A stretch of 32,194 nucleotides of DNA from Bradyrhizobium sp. JYMT SZCCT0428 (GTDB lineage: Bacteria; Pseudomonadota; Alphaproteobacteria; Rhizobiales; Xanthobacteraceae), in the NCBI RefSeq assembly GCF_018131075.1, contig NZ_JAFCLS010000071.1, forward strand, positions 1-32,194, read 5' to 3'. Below, piece by piece: positions 1 to 7,550 of the stretch. Made by a program: the position numbers and the translations under genes. The first letter of the stretch is position 1, and each line of letters opens with the position of its first letter. The notes beneath the pieces were generated by a model, which saw only the letters and a program-made list of their open reading frames with translations, made no database searches and was not told the DNA's origin.

Positions 1-1439
1 CCCTGTACGGTGCTGGTTTCTACTACATCCCCGGCACGGACACCTGCATCAAGCTGGGTGGCTACCTGCGCGTTGAAGTCGCCCTCGGCACCAACTCGGT
101 GTTCGGCGGTGACTACCAGACCCAGGGCGGCGCACATAATCGCCTGTCGAACTACTACACCGCTCGTTCCCGTCAGGATCTGAACATCGATACGCGCACC
201 GCGACCGAATACGGCGTCCTCCGGACCTACTTTGATGCGACGTTCTCTTGGACCTCGGGCGCCTACGGCGGCAACGGCCTCGGCGGCACGGTCTACTCCG
301 CGAATGCCCAGGCCGGCGGCTTCGGTGGCGTTGGCAACCCGTCAGACGGCGGTCTCTCGGGCGGTTCGCTCGGCGTCTATCATGCGTTCATCCAGTTCGC
401 TGGGTTTACGATGGGTAAGACGATCTCCCAGTTCGACGCTCCCTGGGTCAACTATCCGGGCAACAACTTCGACGGTCTCGTCGGCGGCAGCGGCATGGTC
501 ACTGGCGTGAACCAGCTCACCTATACCGCCCAGTTCGGCAACGGCATCTCGGGCACCGTGTCGCTCCAGGATCAGACTGCCTACGGTCAGGCCAACGTGG
601 TCAACACGAGTGCGGGTCTCATCGCCCCCGCGACCTTCTTCGGTGGCACCTATGGCGCCAGCGATATCGGTGGCTCGAGGGTTCCGGATATCATCGGCGT
701 GCTCAAGGCTGATCAGGCTTGGGGTATGTTCCAGTTGTCGGCAGTTGGGCATAACATTCATGCTGCCTACTACGGTGGTGCTGAAACCACCGGGCATCCC
801 AGCGACACCTGGGGCTGGGCTGTTCAGGGTTCGTTGCAGATCAAGAACATCCCGACTGGCGCTGGGGACACGATCAACATCCAGGCGGTCTACACCGACG
901 GTGCAAGCCGTTATAACTTCCAGAACCTTGCTCCGCAGGGCTTCGCGATGTACAGCGGCACCGGCTTCCCGGGCGCCTATCAGAGCGTTGGCCTCGCTGC
1001 AGTAGCTGACGGGATCTTCGGTTTGGGAACCGGTATTTCCAAGGTTCAGACCTGGGGTATGCGCGGTGCCTGGAACCACAACTGGGATCCTTACTGGAGT
1101 TCGTCGCTTTTCGGAGCTTACGCCCAGCTTAAGTATGGTAACGGCGGATCTGCTCTCATCTGCGGTCCCGGCGGCACTCTCACCGGCCTCGTAGCTGCTG
1201 CGGGTATCACCAACTGTAACCCGGACTTCAACGTCTCCCAGATCGGTGTCATCACCCGCTGGACGCCTGTGAGGGGCCTGACGTTCTCGGGCGAAGTTGT
1301 CTATACCCATCTCGACCAGAAGTTTGCTGGTGTCGTTGCTGTGCCAGCTCAGGCCGGTATCGCGAAGCCGGCAGCTCTGTACGAGCTCAAGGACCAGAAC
1401 AGCGTCGTCGGGCTGATCCGCGCTCAGCGCAACTTCTAA
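1..1439 (+). CDS. Porin, Porin_2 family (5' end outside window)
   Basis: Outer-membrane general porin, cut by the window edge. The frame is open from base 3, and the first visible residues (YGAGFYYIPGTDTCIKLGGY) match the mature N-terminal region of the complete porin at 2599-4131, so about 40 residues plus the signal peptide are missing. Other shared blocks are NIDTRTATEYGV, FSWTSG, GGFGGVGNPSDGG and the end KPAALYELKDQ. It ends in Phe (AQRNF), the usual C-terminal aromatic of outer-membrane barrels recognised by the BAM machinery. It forms a passive channel for small solutes. A strong terminator follows 30 bp after the stop. Family identity is recognised from conserved motifs; substrate selectivity cannot be read from the sequence. 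The large reverse-strand open frame across this gene is a codon-bias shadow. Confidence 0.95.
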   Translation, partial: LYGAGFYYIPGTDTCIKLGGYLRVEVALGTNSVFGGDYQTQGGAHNRLSNYYTARSRQDLNIDTRTATEYGVLRTYFDATFSWTSGAYGGNGLGGTVYSANAQAGGFGGVGNPSDGGLSGGSLGVYHAFIQFAGFTMGKTISQFDAPWVNYPGNNFDGLVGGSGMVTGVNQLTYTAQFGNGISGTVSLQDQTAYGQANVVNTSAGLIAPATFFGGTYGASDIGGSRVPDIIGVLKADQAWGMFQLSAVGHNIHAAYYGGAETTGHPSDTWGWAVQGSLQIKNIPTGAGDTINIQAVYTDGASRYNFQNLAPQGFAMYSGTGFPGAYQSVGLAAVADGIFGLGTGISKVQTWGMRGAWNHNWDPYWSSSLFGAYAQLKYGNGGSALICGPGGTLTGLVAAAGITNCNPDFNVSQIGVITRWTPVRGLTFSGEVVYTHLDQKFAGVVAVPAQAGIAKPAALYELKDQNSVVGLIRAQRNF

Positions 1440-1469
1440 TCCAGTTCGTCTGATCAAGTGCTAACAGAG

Positions 1470-1498
1470 CCCCCGGCGGGAAACCGCTGGGGGTTTTG
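1470..1498 (+). terminator. Rho-independent terminator of the first porin
   Basis: A 10-bp stem (CCCCCGGCGG paired with CCGCTGGGGG, one G-T type pair) with a GAAA loop is followed by TTTT. It starts 30 bp after the porin stop codon. Confidence 0.85.
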
Positions 1499-1606
1499 CT
1501 TTGCGTAGGTGCCGGGCGCAAAAGCAGTTCGCACGCCAAGGTGCAGGGGGTTTTTTGGCCGCTTCTCTAAACCGCTTGGCGTCTTCGTCTAGCCGTTTTG
1601 CGCGGT

Positions 1607-1768
1607 TCAATATGAAAGAGGCCGAGAGCTCAATTGAAGAGCTTGCGAAACTTTTTTGAGGATTGCCCCTAGATCGTGAGCGTATTCCTCAAGCGATCCC
1701 CGCGCCTGTTCCGTGCGGGAAGGCTTGCTCGGCTCACGCCCTGCGGTCGGTTCGTCATCTCTTGGCAT
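1607..1768 (-). CDS. Small hypothetical protein (53 aa)
   Basis: A short acidic/basic protein starting MPRDDEPTAGREPSKPSR, followed by a predicted amphipathic helix (SLEEYAHDLGAILKKVSQAL). The helix resembles small Bradyrhizobium proteins with an EEYANDLR-type C-terminal helix, remembered as a pattern and not searched. The longer reading from 1831 adds an Arg/Ser-rich stretch that looks non-coding, so the ATG at 1768 is preferred. It lies between the convergent porins, downstream of the antidote-like gene on the same strand. No function can be assigned. It may be a degenerate copy, since the C-terminus QLSSRPLSY looks unlike the expected ending. Confidence 0.4.
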   Translation of the reverse strand: MPRDDEPTAGREPSKPSRTEQARGSLEEYAHDLGAILKKVSQALQLSSRPLSY

Positions 1769-1894
1769 TTTTGCACTGCGCCTGTAGCTCGTTGCGCTCC
1801 GGAGGTAAGCCGCTCCTCGACGACTTCGCAAACTCCGCGTGTCCGCCTTGCTCGTCCATATGAGTTATGTAGGCCAGCCTATCGGAGCCAAAGG

Positions 1895-2263
1895 CTAGAT
1901 TGAGTTCTTGCGTCGGGCGTTGACGGCCGGTGTTTTGCGTCGAGGTCGTTTAGCCGGAGCAGGCGGCTGCGGCTTCACGAGCAATTCGACACCGAGTACT
2001 GCAAGAAGCTTTAAGATCCCTTTAAGCCTTGGGTCCTTGTCGCGCTCGAATCTGTGGTAGAGGCTCGCCCGATTTAGCCCAACCTTTTTCGCGAGGACCG
2101 TGACATTCTGGGCCCGGACTACATTGCTCATTGCGCGTAAAATGAAGGCGAGATCTTTTTTTGCGAACGCTTCGTTGAGATGTTGGGCAATCATGTCCGG
2201 ATCATCGCGGTACTTTTCAACGTTATCGCGATAGTTTTTAGCCGCGGAGGCTCGCCTGGCCAT
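1895..2263 (-). CDS. Orphan antidote-type HTH protein (addiction-module antidote family)
   Basis: A 122-aa predicted DNA-binding protein of the putative addiction-module antidote family (HigA-like). The core runs from YRDDPDMIAQHLNEAFAK through LRAMSNVVRAQNVTVLAKKVGLNRASLYHRF to DPRLKGILKLLAVLGVEL; the helix-turn-helix is the LAKKVGLNRASLYHRF part. The start at 2263 is chosen because GAGGAG lies just upstream on the minus strand; an upstream ATG at 2278 adds only five residues. The C-terminal tail is very basic (KRPRRKTPAVNARRKNSI), unusual for the family and perhaps extra DNA contact. Family members normally sit beside a RelE-like toxin gene. No toxin reading frame is visible on either side, so this is an orphan, possibly acting as a plain regulator. 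A relative, disrupted, lies at 28174-28599. Confidence 0.75.
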   Translation of the reverse strand: MARRASAAKNYRDNVEKYRDDPDMIAQHLNEAFAKKDLAFILRAMSNVVRAQNVTVLAKKVGLNRASLYHRFERDKDPRLKGILKLLAVLGVELLVKPQPPAPAKRPRRKTPAVNARRKNSI

Positions 2264-2598
2264 CGATCGTCTCCTCAAATATACTTTCTAGAGTGAAGCA
2301 CTGAATTAGCGAAGTGGTGACGCAAAGTTGGCTTGTCATCCGTTCAAGGCGGTCCAGGCGTTCAGAAACTTCGGCCGTCCGGACGCTTGCACAAATCTCT
2401 CGATGAGCTTCCCGATCTCCGTCGCGTCGGGTGGCGTAGGTTCGCCCGCGGCAAAGGCAGCGAGTACGACCTCGAAATCGAGTAGTCGCAAGCTGAGATG
2501 CCGTGGACGTTGCCCGGGTCAAAGCACGCTTGAAATCGCGGAGATGACGTGCCGCGGCACCGCACCCGCTTCAACCAGTGCGCGGATCGCCCGTCGTT
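2264..2598. other. Intergenic, no gene recognised
   Basis: This stretch lies between the antidote-like gene and the end of the second porin. Open frames here are short, mutually overlapping and lack known motifs. A 12-bp perfect palindrome (GTGCCGCGGCAC, 2549-2560) lies downstream of the porin stop; no T-run follows it on the porin strand. Confidence 0.5.
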
Positions 2599-4131
2599 TT
2601 ACCAGTTACGCTGGGCGCGGAAGGCGAGTGACAATGTGCCCTGGTCCTTGAGTTCGTACAGGGCTGCCGGCTTGACACTGACAGCCGGCAAGGCGGCGAC
2701 GCCGGAATATTGCTGATCCACATGCGTGTACATCAGCTCACCTGTGAAAGTGAGGTTCTTCACGGGGGACCAGCGCGTGTTGGTGCCGATCTGCGCGACG
2801 TTGAAGTTCGGATTGCAGGTCGAGCCGGGTGTCAGGAAGGTCGTGACGGTGGCGCAGATATAACCTCTTGCCGTGGCATTGTAACTGACCGACGTGTAGG
2901 AGCCGAACAGCGCTGAATTCCACTGGCTGTTCCAGTTGTGCGTGTAACCAGTACGAAAGCCCCACAGTTTGGTCGTCTCGATCCCATTGCCGGTCGTGAA
3001 AATGCCGTCAGAAACGCCGCCAATAGTCAGGCTCTGGTAGACGCCAGCCAGGCCGCTGCTGCCATACATGGCGACGGTGGGTGCGACCAGACTCTGCCAG
3101 ACGTAACGGCTCGCACCGTCCGAATAGCCAACTGAAATATCGATGTCGTCGCCCGGGCCAGTCGGCAGGTTCTTGATCGTCAAGGCCAGCTGACCGGCCC
3201 AGCCCCATTTGTCGCTGGGATGGCCTGAAGTTTCTGTCCCGCCGTAATAGGCCGCGTGGATGTTGTGCGCGGCCACCGAGGCCTGGAACATGCCCCAGCC
3301 GTGCTCGACGCGAAGCATGCCGACGATGTCGGGAGCCCGTGTGCCTCCGAAAGCATTGGCGCCATACCCGCCGGCCTCGAAGTTGGCCGCGGTGAGGCTG
3401 GATGCGTTCCACAGATTGGTATGGTAGTAGGTGACCTGATCCTGCAGCGAGATCGTACCGCTGACGCCCTGACCAAAATCCGCCGTGTAGGAAAATTGGT
3501 TCACGCCGGTTTGGTCGGAGTGACCGCCGAGAAGCGCGTCAGTGATGTTGGCGGGATAGCCGGCGAAGGGTGCATCGAACTGGGATATTGCCCTGCCGAT
3601 CGTGAAGCCGGCGAACTGGATGAACGCGAAGTTGAGGGCGAACGAACCGCCTGAAAGTCCGCCGTCGGAGGGATTGCCAACGCCACCGAAGCCACCGGCC
3701 TGGGCGACCGCAGAGTACACGGTGCCGCCAGCGCCCGTGGCGGCATAAGTACCCGAGGTCCAGGAGAAATTCGCATCGAAGTAAGTACGGACCACGCCGT
3801 ATTCGGTCGCGGTGCGGGTGTCGACGTTGAGGTTTTCGCGGGCGCGAGCGAAATAATAGTTGCTCAGCCGGCTTTTTTGACCCGCCAGGCCACTCCAGGC
3901 CGGGGTGCCCTGAATACCGCCGCCGTTGAAGGTGACATCGGCGCGCAGGTAACCGCCGAGCTTGATGCAGGTGTCGGTACCCGGGATGAAGTAGAAACCG
4001 TTTCCATAGAGGGAGCAGATCCTGACATATTCGACCGCCTTGGCCTTGACCGGAAGGTCCGCTGCCTGGCCTCCGCTTAAGGCGCTAAGACATGCTGCCG
4101 TGCCGAGCACCGCGCTGTTGATTATCTTCAT
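2599..4131 (-). CDS. Porin, Porin_2 family
   Basis: Complete 510-aa outer-membrane porin. A signal peptide covers about residues 1-23 (MKIINSAVLGTAACLSALSGGQA, cut before ADLPVKA). The mature part contains YVRICSLYGNGFYFIPGTD and CIKLGGYLRADV, then many alternating hydrophobic/aromatic strands, and ends in Trp (AQRNW), the C-terminal aromatic expected of a beta barrel. The two cysteines in ICSLY and DTCIK and the extracellular-type Gly/Ser-rich loops fit rhizobial porins. It is clearly paralogous to the partial porin at 1-1439 and points towards it. Role: passive diffusion of small hydrophilic molecules across the outer membrane. No close neighbour shares its strand upstream, so it is probably monocistronic. 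Confidence 0.97.
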   Translation of the reverse strand: MKIINSAVLGTAACLSALSGGQAADLPVKAKAVEYVRICSLYGNGFYFIPGTDTCIKLGGYLRADVTFNGGGIQGTPAWSGLAGQKSRLSNYYFARARENLNVDTRTATEYGVVRTYFDANFSWTSGTYAATGAGGTVYSAVAQAGGFGGVGNPSDGGLSGGSFALNFAFIQFAGFTIGRAISQFDAPFAGYPANITDALLGGHSDQTGVNQFSYTADFGQGVSGTISLQDQVTYYHTNLWNASSLTAANFEAGGYGANAFGGTRAPDIVGMLRVEHGWGMFQASVAAHNIHAAYYGGTETSGHPSDKWGWAGQLALTIKNLPTGPGDDIDISVGYSDGASRYVWQSLVAPTVAMYGSSGLAGVYQSLTIGGVSDGIFTTGNGIETTKLWGFRTGYTHNWNSQWNSALFGSYTSVSYNATARGYICATVTTFLTPGSTCNPNFNVAQIGTNTRWSPVKNLTFTGELMYTHVDQQYSGVAALPAVSVKPAALYELKDQGTLSLAFRAQRNW

Positions 4132-4786
4132 GGTCCGCTTTCCCGGCTCTTTCGGAAGCAGCCTTCGTCAGGCCGAGCTCCGCGACGATTCCGCTAATTT
4201 AGCGCTCAGCTTCTACGTAACGATCTTCGCAACGCAATGACGAGACATCTGGCAGATGTTTCTTCGGACTTTTTTCTTGACGACTGTCACGCGAAAGGCA
4301 CACAGGCCCCGGCTGGGCTGGCCTCTAAATGGAATTACTGGTCCGCGTTGCTTGCATTGCCGTCATCCCGGTGTCTTGCGATCTCGCGACGGAGTACCGC
4401 CAAGTGATTGGTCGGAAGGGCTTTCGCAAGAAGCGTTTGAGACCCGTCTCTGGCGATGAGAGGCGACCGGTTGCACACTCCCCCATTCTAATCTTCTACC
4501 CGCTACAATGTCCGCTGGGTCAGACTGTGACCTGCTGCCCCGGCGACCCGACTTCCGCCAGACCGGACATCACCGGCTAGGTAGGTAATGTCGGTTTCGT
4601 GCCGGGAGCAGCGGCTTCGGTAGCGACCTGCGTGACCTCGATCGTCGGATGGATCGGCTCAATGACCAAGTTCCGCATTGTCGTGACCGGACGCGACCTC
4701 GGCGCCGGTTTCGTGTCACTATCACCGTAGCGAATGGTCCGCTGAGACCGGTTGTCGCTCAGGCGCCGCGACGAGCCGTTCAGTCG
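4132..4786. other. Intergenic, no gene recognised
   Basis: Upstream region of the second porin and the end of the NYN gene. Open frames here (for example 4329-4580) have no motif I know and no convincing ribosome site. A 15-bp dyad (ACATCTG, one base, CAGATGT) at 4245-4259 lies about 115 bp before the porin start and could be an operator. Confidence 0.5.
4245..4259. promoter_or_regulatory. Dyad in porin upstream region
   Basis: Perfect 7-bp arms ACATCTG and CAGATGT flank a single G, about 115 bp upstream of the minus-strand porin start. It is a possible protein-binding site; there is only one copy in the window. Confidence 0.3.
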
Positions 4787-5395
4787 TTAATCTTGATATC
4801 GTCTAGCGGGGGAATTTCGCGGGGCGCTCTGGATTGTGGCACTTGTTGGAGCGCCGACAGGGCGCTCGGAATGGTCACGGCCGAGCTTGGACTGCAACTC
4901 TACAAGGTCCATAAAGACGTCAGCCTGGCGCCGCAATTCGTCGGCAATCATCGGCGGGTGGCTCGCTATAGTCGAAATGACAGTAACCCGGACGCCGCGA
5001 CGCTGGACCGCCTCCACGAGCGAGCGGAAGTCTCCGTCACCGGAGAATAAAAACATCTCGTCAACTTGGTCGGCAAGCTCCATGGCATTGACGGCAAGTT
5101 CGATGTCCATGTTTCCCTTCACCTTGCGGCGACCACTCGCGTCAACAAATTCCTTAGTCGCCTTGGTGACGACGGTGAAACCGTTGTAGCTGAGCCAATC
5201 TGTCAACGGGCGGATCGAGGAATACTCCTGATCTTCGACGATTGCCGTATAGTAGAACGCGCGCAGTAAGACACCGCGCCCATCAAATTCCTTGAGGAGG
5301 CGCTTGTAGTCGATGTCGAAGCCCAGCGTTCTCGCCGTCGAATGCAAGTTTGCGCCATCAATAAAGAGCGCGATGCGGTTAGATTGGATGGACAT
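4787..5395 (-). CDS. NYN domain protein, LabA/DUF88 family
   Basis: A PIN-like NYN-domain protein of about 202 aa, a fold associated with metal-dependent RNA cleavage. Conserved acidic positions are visible: FIDGANL near the N-terminus, KGNMDIELAVNAMEL in the middle, and LFSGDGDFRSLVEAVQRRGVRVTV, followed by ADELRRQADVFMDL. The start at 5395 (MSIQSNRIALFIDG) fits family N-termini better than the ATG at 5416, which adds seven residues; neither has a clear Shine-Dalgarno. The end (RPVGAPTSATIQSAPRNSPARRYQD) is a short disordered tail. It has no operon partner: the region upstream is an AT-rich gap. LabA-like proteins have been linked to clock output in cyanobacteria, but in alphaproteobacteria the RNA target is unknown. 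Confidence 0.9.
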   Translation of the reverse strand: MSIQSNRIALFIDGANLHSTARTLGFDIDYKRLLKEFDGRGVLLRAFYYTAIVEDQEYSSIRPLTDWLSYNGFTVVTKATKEFVDASGRRKVKGNMDIELAVNAMELADQVDEMFLFSGDGDFRSLVEAVQRRGVRVTVISTIASHPPMIADELRRQADVFMDLVELQSKLGRDHSERPVGAPTSATIQSAPRNSPARRYQD

Positions 5396-5672
5396 CCGAT
5401 GTCGACCAGCACTCATTTGTTAACAGCTGCGAAAGCGAAATTACGCCGCGCGCTCTGCTTGCATTGCAAATAAATTTCTAAAGCGCCGCTGTGAGGCAAG
5501 ACGGTTAGTCGACCTACAAGTTATACCTAATAACTTTAAGGTTCAAATATTTTTTTGTCATGTAGACGATGGAAGAAATATTCCACAATTGGATAGTCGC
5601 GCGTAATATAAAAATATGCTTAAGGTCTTGAACCTACAAGGAGAACCGGCCGACCCATGTACAGGGACCTAA

Positions 5673-5909
5673 ATGATCGCAATGCTGCCGCACCTGCCTG
5701 TGTTTGAAGTGCGCCTAAAAAGGCGTGGTCGTCGATGGAGGTGGACTGTTTGTACCGCCGACGGGCGGGTAGTGATGGAGGGCTCTGAAAGCCGTCGAAT
5801 TGCCGCCAGCTACAAAGCCAATAGAGCCATCTTCCTGATGTTGCTGTGCGTTCCTTCCTCCGATGTCCAACCGCGCGATGGTTGCAATGCGGCACACCTA
5901 TTCGGATGA
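5673..5909 (+). CDS. Small basic hypothetical protein
   Basis: A 78-aa protein with an Arg/Lys-rich beta-strand start (FEVRLKRRGRRWRWTVCTADGRVVMEGSESRR) and a hydrophobic helix ASYKANRAIFLMLL. This layout matches a small protein common in Bradyrhizobium as I remember it; function unknown. The start is uncertain: ATG at 5673 or 5682. The best Shine-Dalgarno (AAGGAG, 5639-5644) instead serves an ATG at 5657 that opens a 16-codon frame (5657-5707) overlapping this gene's start in another frame, possibly a coupled leader peptide. The upstream 250 bp are unusually AT-rich for this window. Confidence 0.65.
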   Translation: MIAMLPHLPVFEVRLKRRGRRWRWTVCTADGRVVMEGSESRRIAASYKANRAIFLMLLCVPSSDVQPRDGCNAAHLFG

Positions 5910-6041
5910 CTCTCGCTCCAACATTTAGACCGTGTCTCACGCGAAATCTTGGGGCCTATTGTCCTGCGAGCCGGTCTTCAGGTGAACCAAGGAGTGCATG
6001 AAGCGATCCTCCGGCGCGTAAAGCACTTGATGGTATGTGGG

Positions 6042-6075
6042 CGCCCCTGTAGTAGCGGGGCTCGCCCCAGGGGCG
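6042..6075. other. Inverted repeat abutting the dyad operator
   Basis: Arms CGCCCCTG (6042-6049) and CAGGGGCG (6068-6075) enclose a GC-rich loop. It ends at the first base of the 24-bp operator. No T-run follows, so it is either a weak terminator for the upstream gene or part of a regulatory region. Confidence 0.4.
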
Positions 6076-6098
6076 ATATTGGACCACGGTCCAATATC
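6075..6098. promoter_or_regulatory. 24-bp dyad operator, site 1 (FIST operon)
   Basis: Perfect 11-bp arms GATATTGGACC and GGTCCAATATC are separated by AC, about 210 bp before the FIST start. The same dyad recurs at 15044-15067 and 25817-25840 with near-identical arms. No gene occupies 5910-6309. Confidence 0.7.
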
Positions 6099-6309
6099 TT
6101 GCAGAAGTTCGCGCTCTTAGCTTGAGCGTATGTTGCGTTTTTTGAGGTTATCCGCTTGCGATGCGCCGCGCTTCTTTCCGGCAAGCTACGGTTGGCGTAT
6201 CGTCCAAGTCGCTCGCTTGATCTTAGCGAGCGCTCGTTAATGTCCGCCATCCGAGAGAAGCAGGTAAACCCGAGGAGGCGAAGTCTTCGTCAAATGAAAG
6301 GTCGCGCCG

Positions 6310-7497
6310 ATGGGTACGAATGCCGGTGTTGGGATGAGCCATCATCGAAATCCTAAGGTAGCCGGGCGCGAGGCCGCCGAAAGAGCATTGGCGGCAGCCG
6401 GGATCGACCGACCCGACTTCGTCTTTATGTTTGCTTCCGTCGGATACGAACAGCGCGCACTCTTAGATGCCGTCCGCGTAGCCACCGGTGGTGCTCCACT
6501 GGCCGGCGGGTCTGGCGGGGGAGTCATCGCAGGTTTGGAAGCCGACGAATCGAACTTCTCAGTAGCTGTGATGACGATCAGCTCCGACGAATTGAATTTC
6601 AAGAACGCAATGGCCTCCGGCCTCAAGGCCAATTCGGAAGCGGCGGGAAGGACCATCGCCCAGAGCTTAGCTTGCGAGGTGAAGCCTGACACGCTTGGGC
6701 TGATTATGCTCGGCGACGGGTTAACCCTGAATTTTGACCGCTTCGCTGCGGGCCTCAAGAGTGAATTGCAGCTTGATCGTCACCTGCCTTTGTTTGGGGG
6801 TACCTCGGCCGACAACATGGAGTTTAAACAAACTTATCAATACTGCGACGATCAGATCACATCCGACGGTGTCGCCTGCGTTCTGCTGTCGGGATCTGCC
6901 CGGCTTGCTTGGTCGGTTAACCACGGTTGCCTTCCCATCGGCGGCGAACGGAAGGTAACTCGCTGCTCCGGCAATGTCATCTACGAGATTGACGGTATGC
7001 CGGTTCTCGACGTCCTAAAGGAATATCTCGTCGGTGATGAGATCGACAATTGGAGTAAGGCGGTTCTGAGCCTCTGTATGGCATTCAAAGCGCCCGAACA
7101 GATCAAGGGCTACGACGACTACTTGATCCGCTTCATGCCGACAAAAGATGACAAGGCCGGCTCAATCACAATTCCGACCGAAGTAGAAGAGGGCACGAGC
7201 ATCTGGATGAGCCGGCGCGACCACGAAAAGATATCGGCCGGCGTCGAACGCATTGGCGAAGAAATCAAGTCGACATTAGGTAATAACGCGCCGAAGATGG
7301 TGTTTCAGTTTGACTGCATAGGACGCGGGAAAGCCGTGTTCCGCGACCAGCAAAAAAGCCAAATACTAGAAAAGCTTCAGCAAAAAATTGGGCCGACCGT
7401 GCCATGGATAGGTCTCTACACCTATGGAGAGATTGGTCCGATAGGAGGGCGCGACTATTTCCATAACTACACCGCTGTAGTATTAGCAGTATACTGA
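6310..7497 (+). CDS. FIST domain sensory protein
   Basis: A 395-aa FIST protein (FIST_N followed by FIST_C), a soluble ligand-sensing module predicted to bind small molecules. The N half contains FVFMFASVGYEQRALLDAV, the Gly-rich GGAPLAGGSGGGVIAG and LPLFGGTSADNMEFKQTYQY. The C half contains a region beginning SARLAWSVNHGCLPIG and the closing PTVPWIGLYTYGEIGPIGG followed by an HNYTAVVL strand. The ATG at 6310 is the first possible start, since a TGA lies in frame at 6295; GAAAGG precedes it. No output domain is present, so it must act through a partner. The kinase gene follows after 53 bp, which makes an operon of sensor, kinase and receiver likely. The 24-bp dyad lies upstream. Confidence 0.93.
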   Translation: MGTNAGVGMSHHRNPKVAGREAAERALAAAGIDRPDFVFMFASVGYEQRALLDAVRVATGGAPLAGGSGGGVIAGLEADESNFSVAVMTISSDELNFKNAMASGLKANSEAAGRTIAQSLACEVKPDTLGLIMLGDGLTLNFDRFAAGLKSELQLDRHLPLFGGTSADNMEFKQTYQYCDDQITSDGVACVLLSGSARLAWSVNHGCLPIGGERKVTRCSGNVIYEIDGMPVLDVLKEYLVGDEIDNWSKAVLSLCMAFKAPEQIKGYDDYLIRFMPTKDDKAGSITIPTEVEEGTSIWMSRRDHEKISAGVERIGEEIKSTLGNNAPKMVFQFDCIGRGKAVFRDQQKSQILEKLQQKIGPTVPWIGLYTYGEIGPIGGRDYFHNYTAVVLAVY

Positions 7498-7550
7498 GTT
7501 AGCCATGTCCAGTACCGCTATACTTCCGCGTTTGATGGAAAGACCGTAGC

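Noticed and set aside
342..1457. 371-aa open frame antisense to the first porin
   Set aside because: No motif, Arg/Asp/Val-rich composition typical of a high-GC shadow, and fully opposite a clear porin gene.
1895..2263. Complete toxin-antitoxin pair
   Set aside because: Only the antidote-type gene is recognisable; flanking open frames lack RelE/HigB features.
6075..6098. FixK/FNR-type box
   Set aside because: The arms contain TTGGACC, not the TTGAT core, and the spacing between half-sites differs.
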